A DNA stretch of 64,000 bases from Sandaracinaceae bacterium (GCA_016706685.1 JADJJE010000011.1:248001-312000); one strand, 5' to 3'. Numbered from the stretch's first letter, positions 33,110 through 41,520 are shown. Notes: generated from the letters alone by a model not told the origin. A program made the numbers and translations.

Positions 33110-34303
33110 GTGTTCGTCGACTTCATCTACGAGCTGCGCGCGTTCGGGGTGCCCGTGGGTGCCACCGAGACGGTGCGGCTCGCCGAGGCCATGTCGAAGG
33201 GGCTGCACGAGAACTCGCTCGACGGCTTCTACTACGTGGCCCGCGCGGTCCTGGTGCACTCGGAGCGCCACCTCGACCTCTTCGATCAGGCCTTCTTGAA
33301 GCACTTCAAGGGCATCGAGGTGGAGAGCAAGAAGCTGACGGACGACCTGCTGGACTGGCTGAAGAAGGCCAAGGACCAGATGGGCGAGCTCACCGAGGAG
33401 CAGCGCAAGTTCGTGGAGGGGCTGGACCTCGAAGAGCTGAAGAAGCTGTTCGACGAGCGCATGAAGGAGCAGGACGAGCGCCACGACGGCGGCAACAAGT
33501 GGATCGGCACGGCCGGCACCTCCCCCTTCGGGCACTCGGGCAAGTCCCCGCAGGGCATCCGCGTGGGCGGCCCGGGTGGCGGGCGCAGCGCGGTGAAGGT
33601 GGCCGATGCGCGGCTCTACAAGGGCTACCGCGAGGACGTCACGCTGGACGTGCGGCAGATGCAGCTGGCCCTGCGCAAGCTGCGCACCTACACGCGCATC
33701 GGCGCCGAAGAAGAGCTGGACCTCGAGGCCACCATCGAGGAGACGGGCAAGAACGCCGGCGAGCTCGAGATCGTGACGCGGCCGCCGCGGCGCACCAACA
33801 CGCGCATCATCCTCATGATGGACGTGGGTGGGTCCATGGACCCGTACGCGCACCTCTGCTCGCGGCTGTTCTCGGCCGCCAAGAAGAGCTCGCACTTCCG
33901 TGAGCTGCAGACCTACTACTTCCACAACTGCGTCTACGGGCAGGTCTACAAGACCGAGCGCTTCGACGAGCCCGTGAAGGTGCGCGACCTGCTGAACGAC
34001 TGCGGCCGGCACTACAAGCTCATCCTGGTGGGCGACGCGCTCATGGCGGCCTACGAGCTGATGGCCACCGGCGGGTCACTGGACCTCGGCGACGACCGCG
34101 GCATCGAGGGCATCCAGTGGCTGATGATGCTCCAGAAGCACTTCGATAAGTCCATCTGGCTGAACCCCGAGCCCGAGAAGTACTGGAAGGGCAACACCAT
34201 CGAGTACGTGGCGCGCGTGTTCGACATGTACCCGCTCACGCTCGAGGGGCTGGGCGAGGGCGTGAAGTACCTGATGCGGGGCCAAGCGCGCGGCAGCAAG
34301 TGA
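33110..34303 (+). CDS. VWA domain protein (CoxE-like) paired with MoxR
   Basis: 397 aa from a GTG, six bases after the MoxR stop. The N-terminal half is helical and charged (LTDDLLDWLKKAKDQMGELTEEQ). It is followed by a Gly/Ser segment (FGHSGKSPQGIRVGG). The VWA domain begins near residue 230, with the metal-site motif IILMMDVGGSMDPY. The usual D-x-S-x-S is thus D-V-G-G-S, with Gly in place of the first Ser. A second conserved stretch is LILVGDALMAAYEL. A GIRVGGPGGGRSAV loop and the RTYTRIGAEEELD segment match the CoxE-like group of MoxR partners. It is cytosolic. Confidence 0.85.
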   Translation: MFVDFIYELRAFGVPVGATETVRLAEAMSKGLHENSLDGFYYVARAVLVHSERHLDLFDQAFLKHFKGIEVESKKLTDDLLDWLKKAKDQMGELTEEQRKFVEGLDLEELKKLFDERMKEQDERHDGGNKWIGTAGTSPFGHSGKSPQGIRVGGPGGGRSAVKVADARLYKGYREDVTLDVRQMQLALRKLRTYTRIGAEEELDLEATIEETGKNAGELEIVTRPPRRTNTRIILMMDVGGSMDPYAHLCSRLFSAAKKSSHFRELQTYYFHNCVYGQVYKTERFDEPVKVRDLLNDCGRHYKLILVGDALMAAYELMATGGSLDLGDDRGIEGIQWLMMLQKHFDKSIWLNPEPEKYWKGNTIEYVARVFDMYPLTLEGLGEGVKYLMRGQARGSK

Positions 34304-34316
34304 TAGCCTCGCGGCC

Positions 34317-35543
34317 ATGCGCGTCGTGGTCGTCGGAGCTGGGTTCTCGGGGAGCGCTGCGGCGCTCTTCCTGCATCGTGCGGGTCACACGGTCACCTTG
34401 CTCGAGGCCGTGCCCGAGCCCAGCCCGGTGGGCGCCGGGATCATGCTGCAGCCCACGGGCATGCACGTGCTGGGAGAGCTGGGGCTAGCCGGGCCCATCG
34501 TGCGGGCGGGGCACCGCGTGGACCGGCTGCGCGCACGGTCGTCCACCGGCCGGCTGCTGTTCGACCTGCCCTACTCGGCGCGCGGGCCCGAGCTGTTCGG
34601 GCTGGGGCTGCACCGCGGGGTGCTGTTCCAGACGCTGTTCGACGCGGCGCGGGCCGAGATCCCCGACGTGCGCACGGGCGTGTCCATCGCGCGGCTGGGC
34701 GAGCCGGGGCACGTGCTGAGCACCACCGGGGACGCGCTTGGCCCTTTCGATCTCATCGTGGTCGCAGACGGCGCGCGCTCCGAGATCCGCACGGCCAACT
34801 TCCCCGGCGCGCGCGACACGGCCTACCCCTGGGGCGCGCTGTGGTTCGTGGCGGAAGACCGCGCGGGGCTCTACACGCGCGAGCTCTTGCAGTGCGTGAA
34901 GGGCGCGAGAGAGATGGTGGGCATGCTGCCCACGGGGTTGGCGCCCGGGGGAGACACGCCGCTGGTGAGCCTGTTCGTGAGTGTGCCCGTCACCGAGGCC
35001 GAGGCCGTGCGCCGTGAAGGGCTGGCTGCGTTCCGCGAGCGCGTGCTGCGCGTGGCGCCCATGGCCGAGCCCATCTTGAGCCAGCTGCCCAGCACCGAGG
35101 CGCTGCTCTTCGCGGGCTACCGCGACGTGGTCTTCAAGCAGTGGCACGCGGGCAACGTGGTGTTCATCGGCGACGCCGCGCACGCCACGAGCCCACAGCT
35201 GGGGCAAGGCAGCAACCTGGCGCTCGTGGACGCGCTGGTGCTGAGCGAGTGCATCGCGGCGCAGCCGGGCAACGTGGAGCTGGCGCTCATGACGTACAGC
35301 CAGCGGCGCCGCGCGCACCTCGGCTTCTATCAGCGCATGACGCGCTGGCTGACACCCTTCTTCCAGTCGCACTCCACCGTGCTCGGGCTGGTGCGCGACC
35401 TCGGCTTCCCCATCGGCGCGCGGCTGCCGTTCCTGCGTGAGCAGATGGTGGCCACCATGTGCGGGGGCAAGCTGGGGTTTCTGCGCGGAAGCCTGCCGGC
35501 AGGGCTGCACGTGCCTCGGCTGCCGCCCGGCGAGCAGGGTTGA
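34317..35543 (+). CDS. FAD-dependent monooxygenase (PHBH fold)
   Basis: 408 aa class-A flavoprotein hydroxylase. The N-terminal Rossmann motif is VVVVGAGFSGSAAALFLH (~3-20), then an acidic strand end at LLEA. The middle DG motif is LIVVADGARSEIR (~145). The GD motif with the substrate-side sequence is VVFIGDAAHATSPQLGQGSN (~282-301). The C-terminal helix pair (FYQRMTRWLTPFFQ) is typical. It would hydroxylate an aromatic or polyketide-like substrate with NAD(P)H and O2; the substrate is unknown. A -10-like TAGCCT (34304-34309) lies 7 bases before the start, so the gene probably has its own near-leaderless promoter. Confidence 0.85.
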   Translation: MRVVVVGAGFSGSAAALFLHRAGHTVTLLEAVPEPSPVGAGIMLQPTGMHVLGELGLAGPIVRAGHRVDRLRARSSTGRLLFDLPYSARGPELFGLGLHRGVLFQTLFDAARAEIPDVRTGVSIARLGEPGHVLSTTGDALGPFDLIVVADGARSEIRTANFPGARDTAYPWGALWFVAEDRAGLYTRELLQCVKGAREMVGMLPTGLAPGGDTPLVSLFVSVPVTEAEAVRREGLAAFRERVLRVAPMAEPILSQLPSTEALLFAGYRDVVFKQWHAGNVVFIGDAAHATSPQLGQGSNLALVDALVLSECIAAQPGNVELALMTYSQRRRAHLGFYQRMTRWLTPFFQSHSTVLGLVRDLGFPIGARLPFLREQMVATMCGGKLGFLRGSLPAGLHVPRLPPGEQG

Positions 35544-35568
35544 GAACGCCCCCCAGACAGCGCAGGCT
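35540..35568 (+). promoter_or_regulatory. predicted near-leaderless promoter of the 35575 gene
   Basis: TTGAGA (35540-35545) overlaps the end of the monooxygenase gene. After a 17-bp spacer comes CAGGCT (35563-35568), then 6 bases to the ATG. Confidence 0.35.
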
Positions 35569-35574
35569 GCGCGC

Positions 35575-36303
35575 ATGTACGAAGCGCTCGTGGCCATGGA
35601 CGCCCCGCCCAACTTGATCGCCTGGGCATCGGCCGGAGAGCGTGACCACCACGACGCCAAGGGGCTGCTGGCGCTGAACCAGGACCCCACCTGGGCCATC
35701 TGGATCTACGCGGCCGAGGGCATCCCGCTGCGCGCGCTGGTGGACGCGGTGTTGCTGGAGGCCGACGAGGCCGTGAAGCGGCTGACCGAGGCGCAGGCAC
35801 CGCTGCAAGAGGCGCTGCGACTGGGGCGCGCCCTCCTCGCCGGCAGCAGCGACAGCGACAGCGTGCTGGCCGCCGCCGAGCGCGCCGATGCCATCGCCGA
35901 GGACCCGGTTGGGTCGTACCGCTCGCTCAGCACGCAGCCCGTGGTGACCCCCACGGCGACCGCCTGCTCGTACTTGGCGCGCGCCAGCGAGGCGCTGTTC
36001 TCGGCCGAGCTCAGCCTCTCCACTCAACGTTTGGGGAACGCGCAGTACAGCGCCGCCATGTTGGGCGTGGGCACCAGCGCGGTGATGCCCGCCAGCTCGC
36101 GCGCGCTGTGCCTGAACCCCGCTGCGCTCGGCCGCGATCCCGTGCAACGGGTGGCGCTGTTCGTGCCAGCAGCCGTCGCCGAGGCCGTGGCCCAGCTGCT
36201 GCTGGCAAGCCAGCGGCGCATGACCACGGCGGCACCGAACCAGCTGGCCACGGACATGAACGCACGCGTCGGGGCGCTCTTGTCGCCCTTCGTCCGAGCG
36301 TGA
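35575..36303 (+). CDS. hypothetical helical protein, possibly distantly related to the Imm-5-like protein at 8396
   Basis: 242 aa. No family is recognised. The start (NLIAWASAGERDHHDAKGLL) and the WAIWIYAAEGIPLRALVDAVLL segment share spacing with the gene at 8396 (VVEWA...W, then ADWLLGIAARLHLPREALARA), so a common origin is possible. The rest is Ala/Leu-rich helices with SSDSDSVLAAAERADAIAED and RSLSTQPVVTP. There is no signal peptide or Cys cluster, so it is cytosolic. It lies downstream of the monooxygenase, 31 bases away, but the CAGGCT element suggests separate transcription. Confidence 0.55.
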   Translation: MYEALVAMDAPPNLIAWASAGERDHHDAKGLLALNQDPTWAIWIYAAEGIPLRALVDAVLLEADEAVKRLTEAQAPLQEALRLGRALLAGSSDSDSVLAAAERADAIAEDPVGSYRSLSTQPVVTPTATACSYLARASEALFSAELSLSTQRLGNAQYSAAMLGVGTSAVMPASSRALCLNPAALGRDPVQRVALFVPAAVAEAVAQLLLASQRRMTTAAPNQLATDMNARVGALLSPFVRA

Positions 36304-36321
36304 TGGGCTGCGACGCGCGGC

Positions 36322-39300
36322 TCAGGACTCGGGGACGGGCACCACGCGCGTGTGGGCGCTGCGCACGAAGTAGTAGCGGTCGATGACCTGGCTGCCCATG
36401 CGATAGCGCACCGCGTGCCGGCCCTCGGGGAGCGCGATCTGCTGCGGTGGCGTGCCCAGGTCCTGGTCGCCCACGGACACCAGCACGTCCGGGCGGCTGG
36501 TCTCGAGCACGTGCAGCACGCCGTGGCCGGCGGGCACCGTGGCGCCCTCGAGGCGCACGCCGGGCTGCTGCGTGCCGAATGACAGGCCGTCCTCGCGCGG
36601 CGTGCCGTCGGGAACCTGTGCGCTCGGGTCGGGAGCGGCCTCGCTCGGGTCGGCAGCAGCGGGCGCGTCATCGGCCGCCGTGGCTTCGGCGGGCGCGGTT
36701 TCGGGGGCATCGTTCGACGAGCTCGGGTCGGCGGCCCGCCGCTGGCTGTCCAGCATCATCGTGTAGCCCACGTAGCCAATGGCCGCGAGCACGAAGAGCA
36801 CCGCGAACCACATCAGCGGCCCGAAGCCATCGCGCTCGGGCAGGTCGTCGTCATCCTCCGCTTCGCCCGGCTGGGAGTCTGTGTCCGTGTCGGCATCCAC
36901 GTCACGCGGTGCGGCGGGCTGGGGCGCGCGCAGAGCTGGCACCACCGCGGCAGGGATCAACAGGAGTGGCTCGGGTGCCGGCGGCAGCGCTTGCGGTGCG
37001 CGGGCGGTGCTGAGCAAGAGCGGCTCGGCGGTGTCCGCGTCGGCGCTCTCCTCACGGATGGTCGGCTGCACACGGGGCGCAGGCGCCGTCTGGAACGATG
37101 CAGGCGCCTCGCCTGGCTGCGAGTGCGTGCGTGCCTCGCGCCGCGCGCGCAGGTTGGTGGCCACCAGGTCTTCCCCGGCGTCGCCGTGCACGCCCAGGAT
37201 GACCCCGCGGCGCGCCAGCTCGATGAGCGCGGCCTCCACGGCCTGGGGCGCGTGGATGCTGCCCACCAGCAGCTGCCGAGGCGTCTGCCCGGCCGACAAC
37301 GCGGCCGCGACGGCGCCCACTTCACCCGGCGCCGAAGCCTCGAACGAGCCGAGCGCGTCTTCGTCGAGGCCCAGCGACTCCACGCGGGCCAGCGCCTCGC
37401 CGGAGACGGAGTCGATGAGCGCGCCGAGCCGCGCACAGGCCTCGGCCACGCCGAGCTGCGGCGCTCCGCCAGCCATGCTGTGCCGCACCGCGGGGTCCAC
37501 CTCTTCCACCGCGAAGCGCCCGGTGGAGACGCCCACCAGCATGCGCAGCGCGCGGTCGCCGCGGGCAAAGCCACCGTCCGTGGCCGTGCTGGACACGGAC
37601 ACGATGGCGCGCTGCTGGACCTCCACCTCGAACAGGTTGAACGCGTCGCGCACCGTGAGCAGCGCGTTCTCGCGCTCGCGCAGCAGCGTGGAAAGCAAGC
37701 ACGGGATGCCCAGGCCCTCCACGCGCCCACGCACCGCCCCACCCGCTCGCAGGCGCGCCTCGAACTGCGAGCGCCCGCGCAGCACGTCGCGCACCTTGGC
37801 CAGGATCTGCGTGGACTCGGCCTCCTTGCGCAGGTAGCCGCGGGCCCCGGCGCGCAGCTCGCGCATGCGCGACAGGAAGTCCTCGCGCCAGCTCAGCAGG
37901 ATGACCGGCGTCTCCGACACGCTCGGGTCGCGCGAGAGGGCACGGCACAGCGCGAGCCCGTCCATGTTGGGCATCAGGATGTCGCTGACGATCACGTCGG
38001 GCGGCTCGGCCCGGGCGGCCGCCAGCGCGACTGCGCCGTCTTCGGCCTGCACCACGCTGGCGCCTTCGTCTTCCAGCAGCTGCGCGAAGAACCAGCGCAC
38101 CGCCGGGTCGTCGTCGGCCACGATCACGCGGCGCCCTCGCAAGGACACCTCGGCCTCGCTCGCCGAGTCGCGCGCCTCTTCCTCGGCCGTGGGCTCGAGG
38201 TCGTGCAGCGACACCAGCGCCGGGCCACGACGCCCCGCCGGGTCGCGGAAGTGCACGCGCCCCGCCGAGCGCTCCGACAAGTGCGCCCGCACGCGCGCGA
38301 TGGCGGCCCACGCGGCGGCCAGCACCTCACTGCCATCGCCCAGCGGAACGGCCACGTCGGGGCCACGGTCCGTGGAGAGCACCAGGCCGCGGCGAATCTC
38401 GGCGGCGATGCGGTCGGCCACGTCGTTCACGGTCAGGTCGCCGAGCGGCGCCCACGTGGCGGCCTCCCCCAGGTCGGCCACGCGGTGCACCGTCTGGAGA
38501 ATGGTCTTGATCAGCAGCGGCTTGCGCAGCGAGTCCACCGCGCCCGCCTCGCGCAGGGCGATGGGGTCCACCGGCACGCCCGGCTGGAACAGCACCACCA
38601 CGGGCACGAAGTCGGTGAGCGCGTCACGCCGCAGCCGCGCCAAGAGCCCGTTGGGCCCGAGGCACACGGTGGCGTCCGCCAGGATGAGGTCCGGCGCGCT
38701 GTTCCACGCGAGCTGCGTGGCCTCCTCGGTGTTGCTGGCCACCAGGATCTCGAAGCGCTCGGGCGGCAGCGCCGCGCGGATGAGCGTCTCGGACGCTGTG
38801 TCCGTGCACAGCAGCGCGCTCACGATGGACTGCGCCGGCGCGGCATAGCCTCCCGCGCTGGTGGACTGCGCACCCGGGTCCTCGGCCTGGCCGCGTGCCG
38901 CACCCACCACCGCGGCGGACGATGTGGTGAACGGCGCAGGCGGCTTCACCTGGATGACCTCGGCCTCGCGCGACGCCACGGTGGCCACCTTCACGCGCGC
39001 GATGGGCGTGGACACCGCCACGGTGGACGCGGGGCGCGTGGAAGGCGCCACGGGCCGCGGCGCCGGCTGGGAGGCGCGCGTGGGCGCGGGGGCTGCAGCG
39101 GGTGCGGGTGCACGAACCGGAGCGGGAGCCGCCGCATGCGGAGCCACGCGGGCGGGAGCGCTCACGGCAGGCGGCGGCGGCAGCGGCGCGATGGGCGCGG
39201 GCGCTGGCTGCGAGGGCCGCCCCAGCGGCGCGGGGGACAGGCTGGGCGGTGGCGGCGGCGCGGTGGGCGGCTGGAAGCCCATCATGGTGGGCTTGTGCGC

Positions 39301-39849
39301 ACGCGCCACGGGCCGCGCCGAAGGCCGCTCCGGCGAGCTGACCGGCGCAGCATCGAGCGCAGGCGGCGGCGTGGAGCCCACGTTCACCAGCGGCGCGATG
39401 GAAGCCGCAGGCGGTGGCTGCGAAGGGGGTGTGGAAGGCGCGGGGACCATCGACGGCCGCACGTTGGGCGCACCCCCGTCCACGAGCGAAGGCAGCGTGG
39501 CCACCAGGTTGGTCAGCTCGTCCAGCTCGGCCTGCGACACCTCGCGCGCCTCGCTTCGGGCCAGCTCCAACGTTGTGGCCCCCTCCTGCAGCGCAGCGGC
39601 CAGCACGTTCATGCGGAACACCTGCGCCGACGCGTAGAGCGCCTGCAGCCGGGCACGCAGCTCGTCGCGCGGCCGAGGCGACTCCGGGCTCCCAACCAGG
39701 AGAGCGAGCGCGCCACGCAGCTCACCCGCCTTCTGGGGGAGGCTGTCTACGAAGCGCTGGCGTGCAAGCCCGAGCGCAGTGTCATGGGGTCGCTGAGGCA
39801 CGGTGAGGTCGAGTGTACGCAACTCGCCGATCGTGGCCAGTTTCCCCAC
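36322..39849 (-). CDS. transmembrane multi-domain response regulator (Hpt-like, pseudo-receiver, receiver, DUF4388-like, PEGA-like)
   Basis: 1175 aa from the GTG at 39849, which follows GGAGGGG seven bases upstream; the frame continues upstream only through non-coding sequence. Residues ~20-110 are a helical Hpt-like bundle. Residues ~120-330 are a Pro/Ala-rich linker. A receiver-like domain is at ~341-455 (DLILADATVCLG) but lacks the usual acidic pair. A complete receiver is at ~571-690: VIVADDDPAVRW, phospho-Asp in VIVSDILMPNMDG, Ser in ILLSW, Lys in YLRKE. A DUF4388/PATAN-like domain follows at ~705-800 (GIPCLLSTLLRERENALLTV). A transmembrane helix is at ~1009-1033 (MWFAVLFVLAAIGYVGYTMML), and a PEGA-like barrel ends the protein (LPEGRHAVRYRMG, ~1095-1175). 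The receiver would be cytosolic and the PEGA part periplasmic. Confidence 0.8.
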   Translation of the reverse strand: MGKLATIGELRTLDLTVPQRPHDTALGLARQRFVDSLPQKAGELRGALALLVGSPESPRPRDELRARLQALYASAQVFRMNVLAAALQEGATTLELARSEAREVSQAELDELTNLVATLPSLVDGGAPNVRPSMVPAPSTPPSQPPPAASIAPLVNVGSTPPPALDAAPVSSPERPSARPVARAHKPTMMGFQPPTAPPPPPSLSPAPLGRPSQPAPAPIAPLPPPPAVSAPARVAPHAAAPAPVRAPAPAAAPAPTRASQPAPRPVAPSTRPASTVAVSTPIARVKVATVASREAEVIQVKPPAPFTTSSAAVVGAARGQAEDPGAQSTSAGGYAAPAQSIVSALLCTDTASETLIRAALPPERFEILVASNTEEATQLAWNSAPDLILADATVCLGPNGLLARLRRDALTDFVPVVVLFQPGVPVDPIALREAGAVDSLRKPLLIKTILQTVHRVADLGEAATWAPLGDLTVNDVADRIAAEIRRGLVLSTDRGPDVAVPLGDGSEVLAAAWAAIARVRAHLSERSAGRVHFRDPAGRRGPALVSLHDLEPTAEEEARDSASEAEVSLRGRRVIVADDDPAVRWFFAQLLEDEGASVVQAEDGAVALAAARAEPPDVIVSDILMPNMDGLALCRALSRDPSVSETPVILLSWREDFLSRMRELRAGARGYLRKEAESTQILAKVRDVLRGRSQFEARLRAGGAVRGRVEGLGIPCLLSTLLRERENALLTVRDAFNLFEVEVQQRAIVSVSSTATDGGFARGDRALRMLVGVSTGRFAVEEVDPAVRHSMAGGAPQLGVAEACARLGALIDSVSGEALARVESLGLDEDALGSFEASAPGEVGAVAAALSAGQTPRQLLVGSIHAPQAVEAALIELARRGVILGVHGDAGEDLVATNLRARREARTHSQPGEAPASFQTAPAPRVQPTIREESADADTAEPLLLSTARAPQALPPAPEPLLLIPAAVVPALRAPQPAAPRDVDADTDTDSQPGEAEDDDDLPERDGFGPLMWFAVLFVLAAIGYVGYTMMLDSQRRAADPSSSNDAPETAPAEATAADDAPAAADPSEAAPDPSAQVPDGTPREDGLSFGTQQPGVRLEGATVPAGHGVLHVLETSRPDVLVSVGDQDLGTPPQQIALPEGRHAVRYRMGSQVIDRYYFVRSAHTRVVPVPES

Positions 39850-39906
39850 ATTCGAGCCCCTCCGGGGCGGGCCAACGCGCCCTCGCGCGCGCCCCTTCGG
39901 AGACGC

Positions 39907-39935
39907 TTGACACCCCCACACTTGCCGCCTAGGTT
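39907..39935 (+). promoter_or_regulatory. promoter of tRNA-Gly
   Basis: Consensus TTGACA (39907-39912), 17-bp spacer, TAGGTT (39930-39935), about 12 bases before the tRNA 5' end. Confidence 0.7.
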
Positions 39936-39946
39936 TCGGCTCCTTC

Positions 39947-40022
39947 GCGGGTGTAACTCAGTTGGTAGAGTGCCAGCTTCCCAAGCTGGATGTCGTGGGT
40001 TCGAATCCCATCGCCCGCTCCA
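39947..40022 (+). tRNA. tRNA-Gly (anticodon CCC), CCA encoded
   Basis: Acceptor stem GCGGGTG/CGCCCGC with one G-T pair. The anticodon stem CCAGC/GCTGG holds TTCCCAA, giving CCC. The T-arm is GTGGGTTCGAATCCCAT, and T73 is followed by an encoded CCA (40020-40022). The sequence is close to E. coli tRNA-Gly(CCC). Confidence 0.96.
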
Positions 40023-40035
40023 GAGAACGCGATCG

Positions 40036-40067
40036 TCGGCCGGTTGGACCTTGGTTCAGCCGGCCGA
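40036..40067 (+). terminator. probable terminator of tRNA-Gly
   Basis: An 11-bp stem with one G-T pair (40036-40046 with 40057-40067), a 10-base loop, then TTCGCTTTCG. The T-tract is poor. Confidence 0.6.
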
Positions 40068-40091
40068 TTCGCTTTCGCCGCGTGAGCCTCC

Positions 40092-40122
40092 CACCCGAGT
40101 CCCCCTTGGAGGGACTCGGGTG
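40092..40122. other. strong 12-bp hairpin next to the tRNA-Gly/integrase remnant
   Basis: CACCCGAGTCCC (40092-40103) and GGGACTCGGGTG (40111-40122) pair perfectly across a 7-base loop. No T-run follows. It lies at the 3' side of the integrase remnant (minus strand), so it could be part of an old attachment region or the terminator of the lost element. Confidence 0.7.
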
Positions 40123-40207
40123 CTGCGCGCCTAACAGAGTTGGTGATGTCCGAGTAGTGCTCGGTCATCGCCTCGGTGGTGTGCCCCGTGATCGCGTGCA
40201 GGACGAC
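40120..40207 (-). pseudogene. tyrosine recombinase (integrase) C-terminal remnant at tRNA-Gly
   Basis: About 28 codons remain. They read HAITGHTTEAMTEHYSDI and then NSVRRA, the last conserved motif of phage-type tyrosine recombinases: the GH motif followed by the active-site tyrosine (Y codon at 40154-40156). An in-frame TAG at 40210-40208 lies immediately before it, and that TAG is also the stop of the small lipoprotein gene upstream. All other integrase motifs are missing. The frame runs on toward tRNA-Gly(CCC), as expected when an element inserts at a tRNA 3' end. It marks a decayed integrative element. Confidence 0.75.
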
Positions 40208-40453
40208 CTAGCGGCAAAGGACGACCCCCCCGTCGCCTATTCCGGAGAGAGGGGTCCACCCCGGTGGGATGGCTGTGGCGTTCTCGGCGATCCGGTCAGC
40301 GGAGCGCGTTCCGTCAATTAAGATGAAACCACACTCGCGGAAGGCCCCCGGCTGATATTGAGCGTCGGCGTATTGAGTGCGAGTGGCCTGCGTCGCGACG
40401 CAACCGAGCACGGCGCCGAACAGGGCGATGAGAAACACGTGAGTCTTCTTCAT
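40208..40453 (-). CDS. small lipoprotein
   Basis: 81 aa. The signal peptide (MKKTHVFLIALFGAVLGC) ends in the lipobox V-L-G-Cys18. The rest has two further Cys (RECGFILIDGTRS and the C-terminal VVLCR). The ATG follows AAGGAGGAGCTCCC, a strong Shine-Dalgarno sequence. The start overlaps the stop of the 73-aa gene upstream by ATGA, so the pair is one operon. Base composition is lower in GC than the neighbourhood. The stop TAG is directly next to the integrase remnant, which suggests that it was carried by the lost element or inserted beside it. The function is unknown. Confidence 0.7.
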   Translation of the reverse strand: MKKTHVFLIALFGAVLGCVATQATRTQYADAQYQPGAFRECGFILIDGTRSADRIAENATAIPPGWTPLSGIGDGGVVLCR

Positions 40454-40671
40454 GGGAGCTCCTCCTTGTCGAGAAGACGCGACTCTACACTTCGTCCGCC
40501 TCGAGGACCGCCGGCCGATTCGTTTTGGGAGTCGGGTGCTCCATCGCCCGAGGTCGGCAGCAACTCCTTCCGCAACTCGGCGAGTTCGAGACGCTGCCGG
40601 GCCCTCTGCCTGTGAGCGAAGAAGCGGCCGACGCCAACCACCACCGTCAGGGTGACCAGGAGCGGAATCAC
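40450..40671 (-). CDS. small single-helix membrane protein
   Basis: 73 aa from a GTG. One N-terminal transmembrane helix (IPLLVTLTVVVGVGRFF) is followed by a charged helix (AHRQRARQRLELAELRKELLP) and a disordered polar tail. Its stop overlaps the start of the small lipoprotein gene, so they are translated together. No homologue is recognised. Confidence 0.6.
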   Translation of the reverse strand: MIPLLVTLTVVVGVGRFFAHRQRARQRLELAELRKELLPTSGDGAPDSQNESAGGPRGGRSVESRLLDKEELP

Positions 40672-40684
40672 CGGCCCCCGGCAG

Positions 40685-40969
40685 TCAACGGTAAGCCTCC
40701 GCCAGTTCGCGACGAACGTCCCCGCGATGGAGGACCTCCACGCATGCGATGCGTCCGTCCACGACGTCCAAGATGACCATTCCCTTCTTCACGTCCACGA
40801 CCACATTTCGGTGCCCGGGCCCGTATGCGCCGTCGGGCCTGCGATCCGTGTAAAACGTGGCGCAGAACGAATCTCCGCACTCGCAACGCCCGAAGATCTC
40901 TAGGTGTGTAAGGCCGATGCCGACCCCTGTCGATAGACTCGCCCGTTGCGACGAACGCGCAAGCGACAC
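40685..40969 (-). CDS. small conserved-looking Cys-containing protein
   Basis: About 94 aa from the GTG at 40969; the frame is also open to an ATG at 41029. The core (HLEIFGRCECGDSFCATFYT, then NVVVDVKKGMVILDVVDG, then VEVLHRGDVRREL) is dense with hydrophobic and acidic pattern, like a real beta-rich domain; the RCECGDSFC motif (C-x-C-x4-C) may bind a metal. The gene overlaps the 5' part of the divergent GNAT gene, so the exact start is uncertain. No name can be given. Confidence 0.6.
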   Translation of the reverse strand: MSLARSSQRASLSTGVGIGLTHLEIFGRCECGDSFCATFYTDRRPDGAYGPGHRNVVVDVKKGMVILDVVDGRIACVEVLHRGDVRRELAEAYR

Positions 40970-41516
40970 GCCTATCCCCCCGGTCGAGATCAGACGCTGG
41001 ACGGCAGGCGACGACATGCGCGCCCTCACACAACTGATCCACGAAGCCTACGCACCGCTCGCCGCGAGGGGGCTGCGCTACTGGGGCAGCCACCAAACGG
41101 CGGAGGACACCGCCAAGCGCTGTGCGCGCGGGGAGACGTGGCTCGCGTTGGTGGGCACCGACTACGTGGGCACCGTCACGCTCTCACCGCCAGAGACGCC
41201 CGGTGGGTCGCCGTGGCTCGACCGCCCGGACGTGGCCAAGTTCAACCAGCTGTGCGTGCACCCCACGTTTCAAGGAAGCGGACTCGGCAGTGGGCTGCTT
41301 GACCTGGTGGAGCGCCGCGCTGCGGAGCTGGGTGCAGCTCATGTCGCCTGCGACACCTCAGAAGACGCGCACGCGCTGATCCAGCGCTATGAGCGCCGCG
41401 GCTACGTCTTCGTGGAGCACGTGGACTGGCGACCCAGGACGAACTACCGCTCCGTGGTGCTCTCGCTGGGCCTGTGCAGCCCCACCGGCACGGGCCGGAG
41501 CGAGTCGACGGGATGA
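40917..41516 (+). CDS. GNAT family N-acetyltransferase
   Basis: 199 aa from the ATG at 40917; the upstream frame is only a shadow. The GNAT fold is at ~20-185: RRWTAGDDMRALTQLIHEAY at the start, then ALVGTDYVGTVTLS, and the acetyl-CoA loop at NQLCVHPTFQGSGLGSGLLD (Q/R-x-x-G-x-G/A as Q-G-S-G-L-G). AAHVACDTSEDAHALIQRYERRGYVFVE follows. All main elements are present. The substrate is unknown; N-terminal protein, amine or antibiotic acetylation are possible. It shares its 5' region with a divergent small gene. Confidence 0.9.
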   Translation: MPTPVDRLARCDERASDTPIPPVEIRRWTAGDDMRALTQLIHEAYAPLAARGLRYWGSHQTAEDTAKRCARGETWLALVGTDYVGTVTLSPPETPGGSPWLDRPDVAKFNQLCVHPTFQGSGLGSGLLDLVERRAAELGAAHVACDTSEDAHALIQRYERRGYVFVEHVDWRPRTNYRSVVLSLGLCSPTGTGRSESTG

Positions 41517-41520
41517 TCGA

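Noticed and set aside
36991..40134. 1047-aa plus-strand frame
   Set aside because: Antisense of the 1175-aa response regulator; it also runs into tRNA-Gly.
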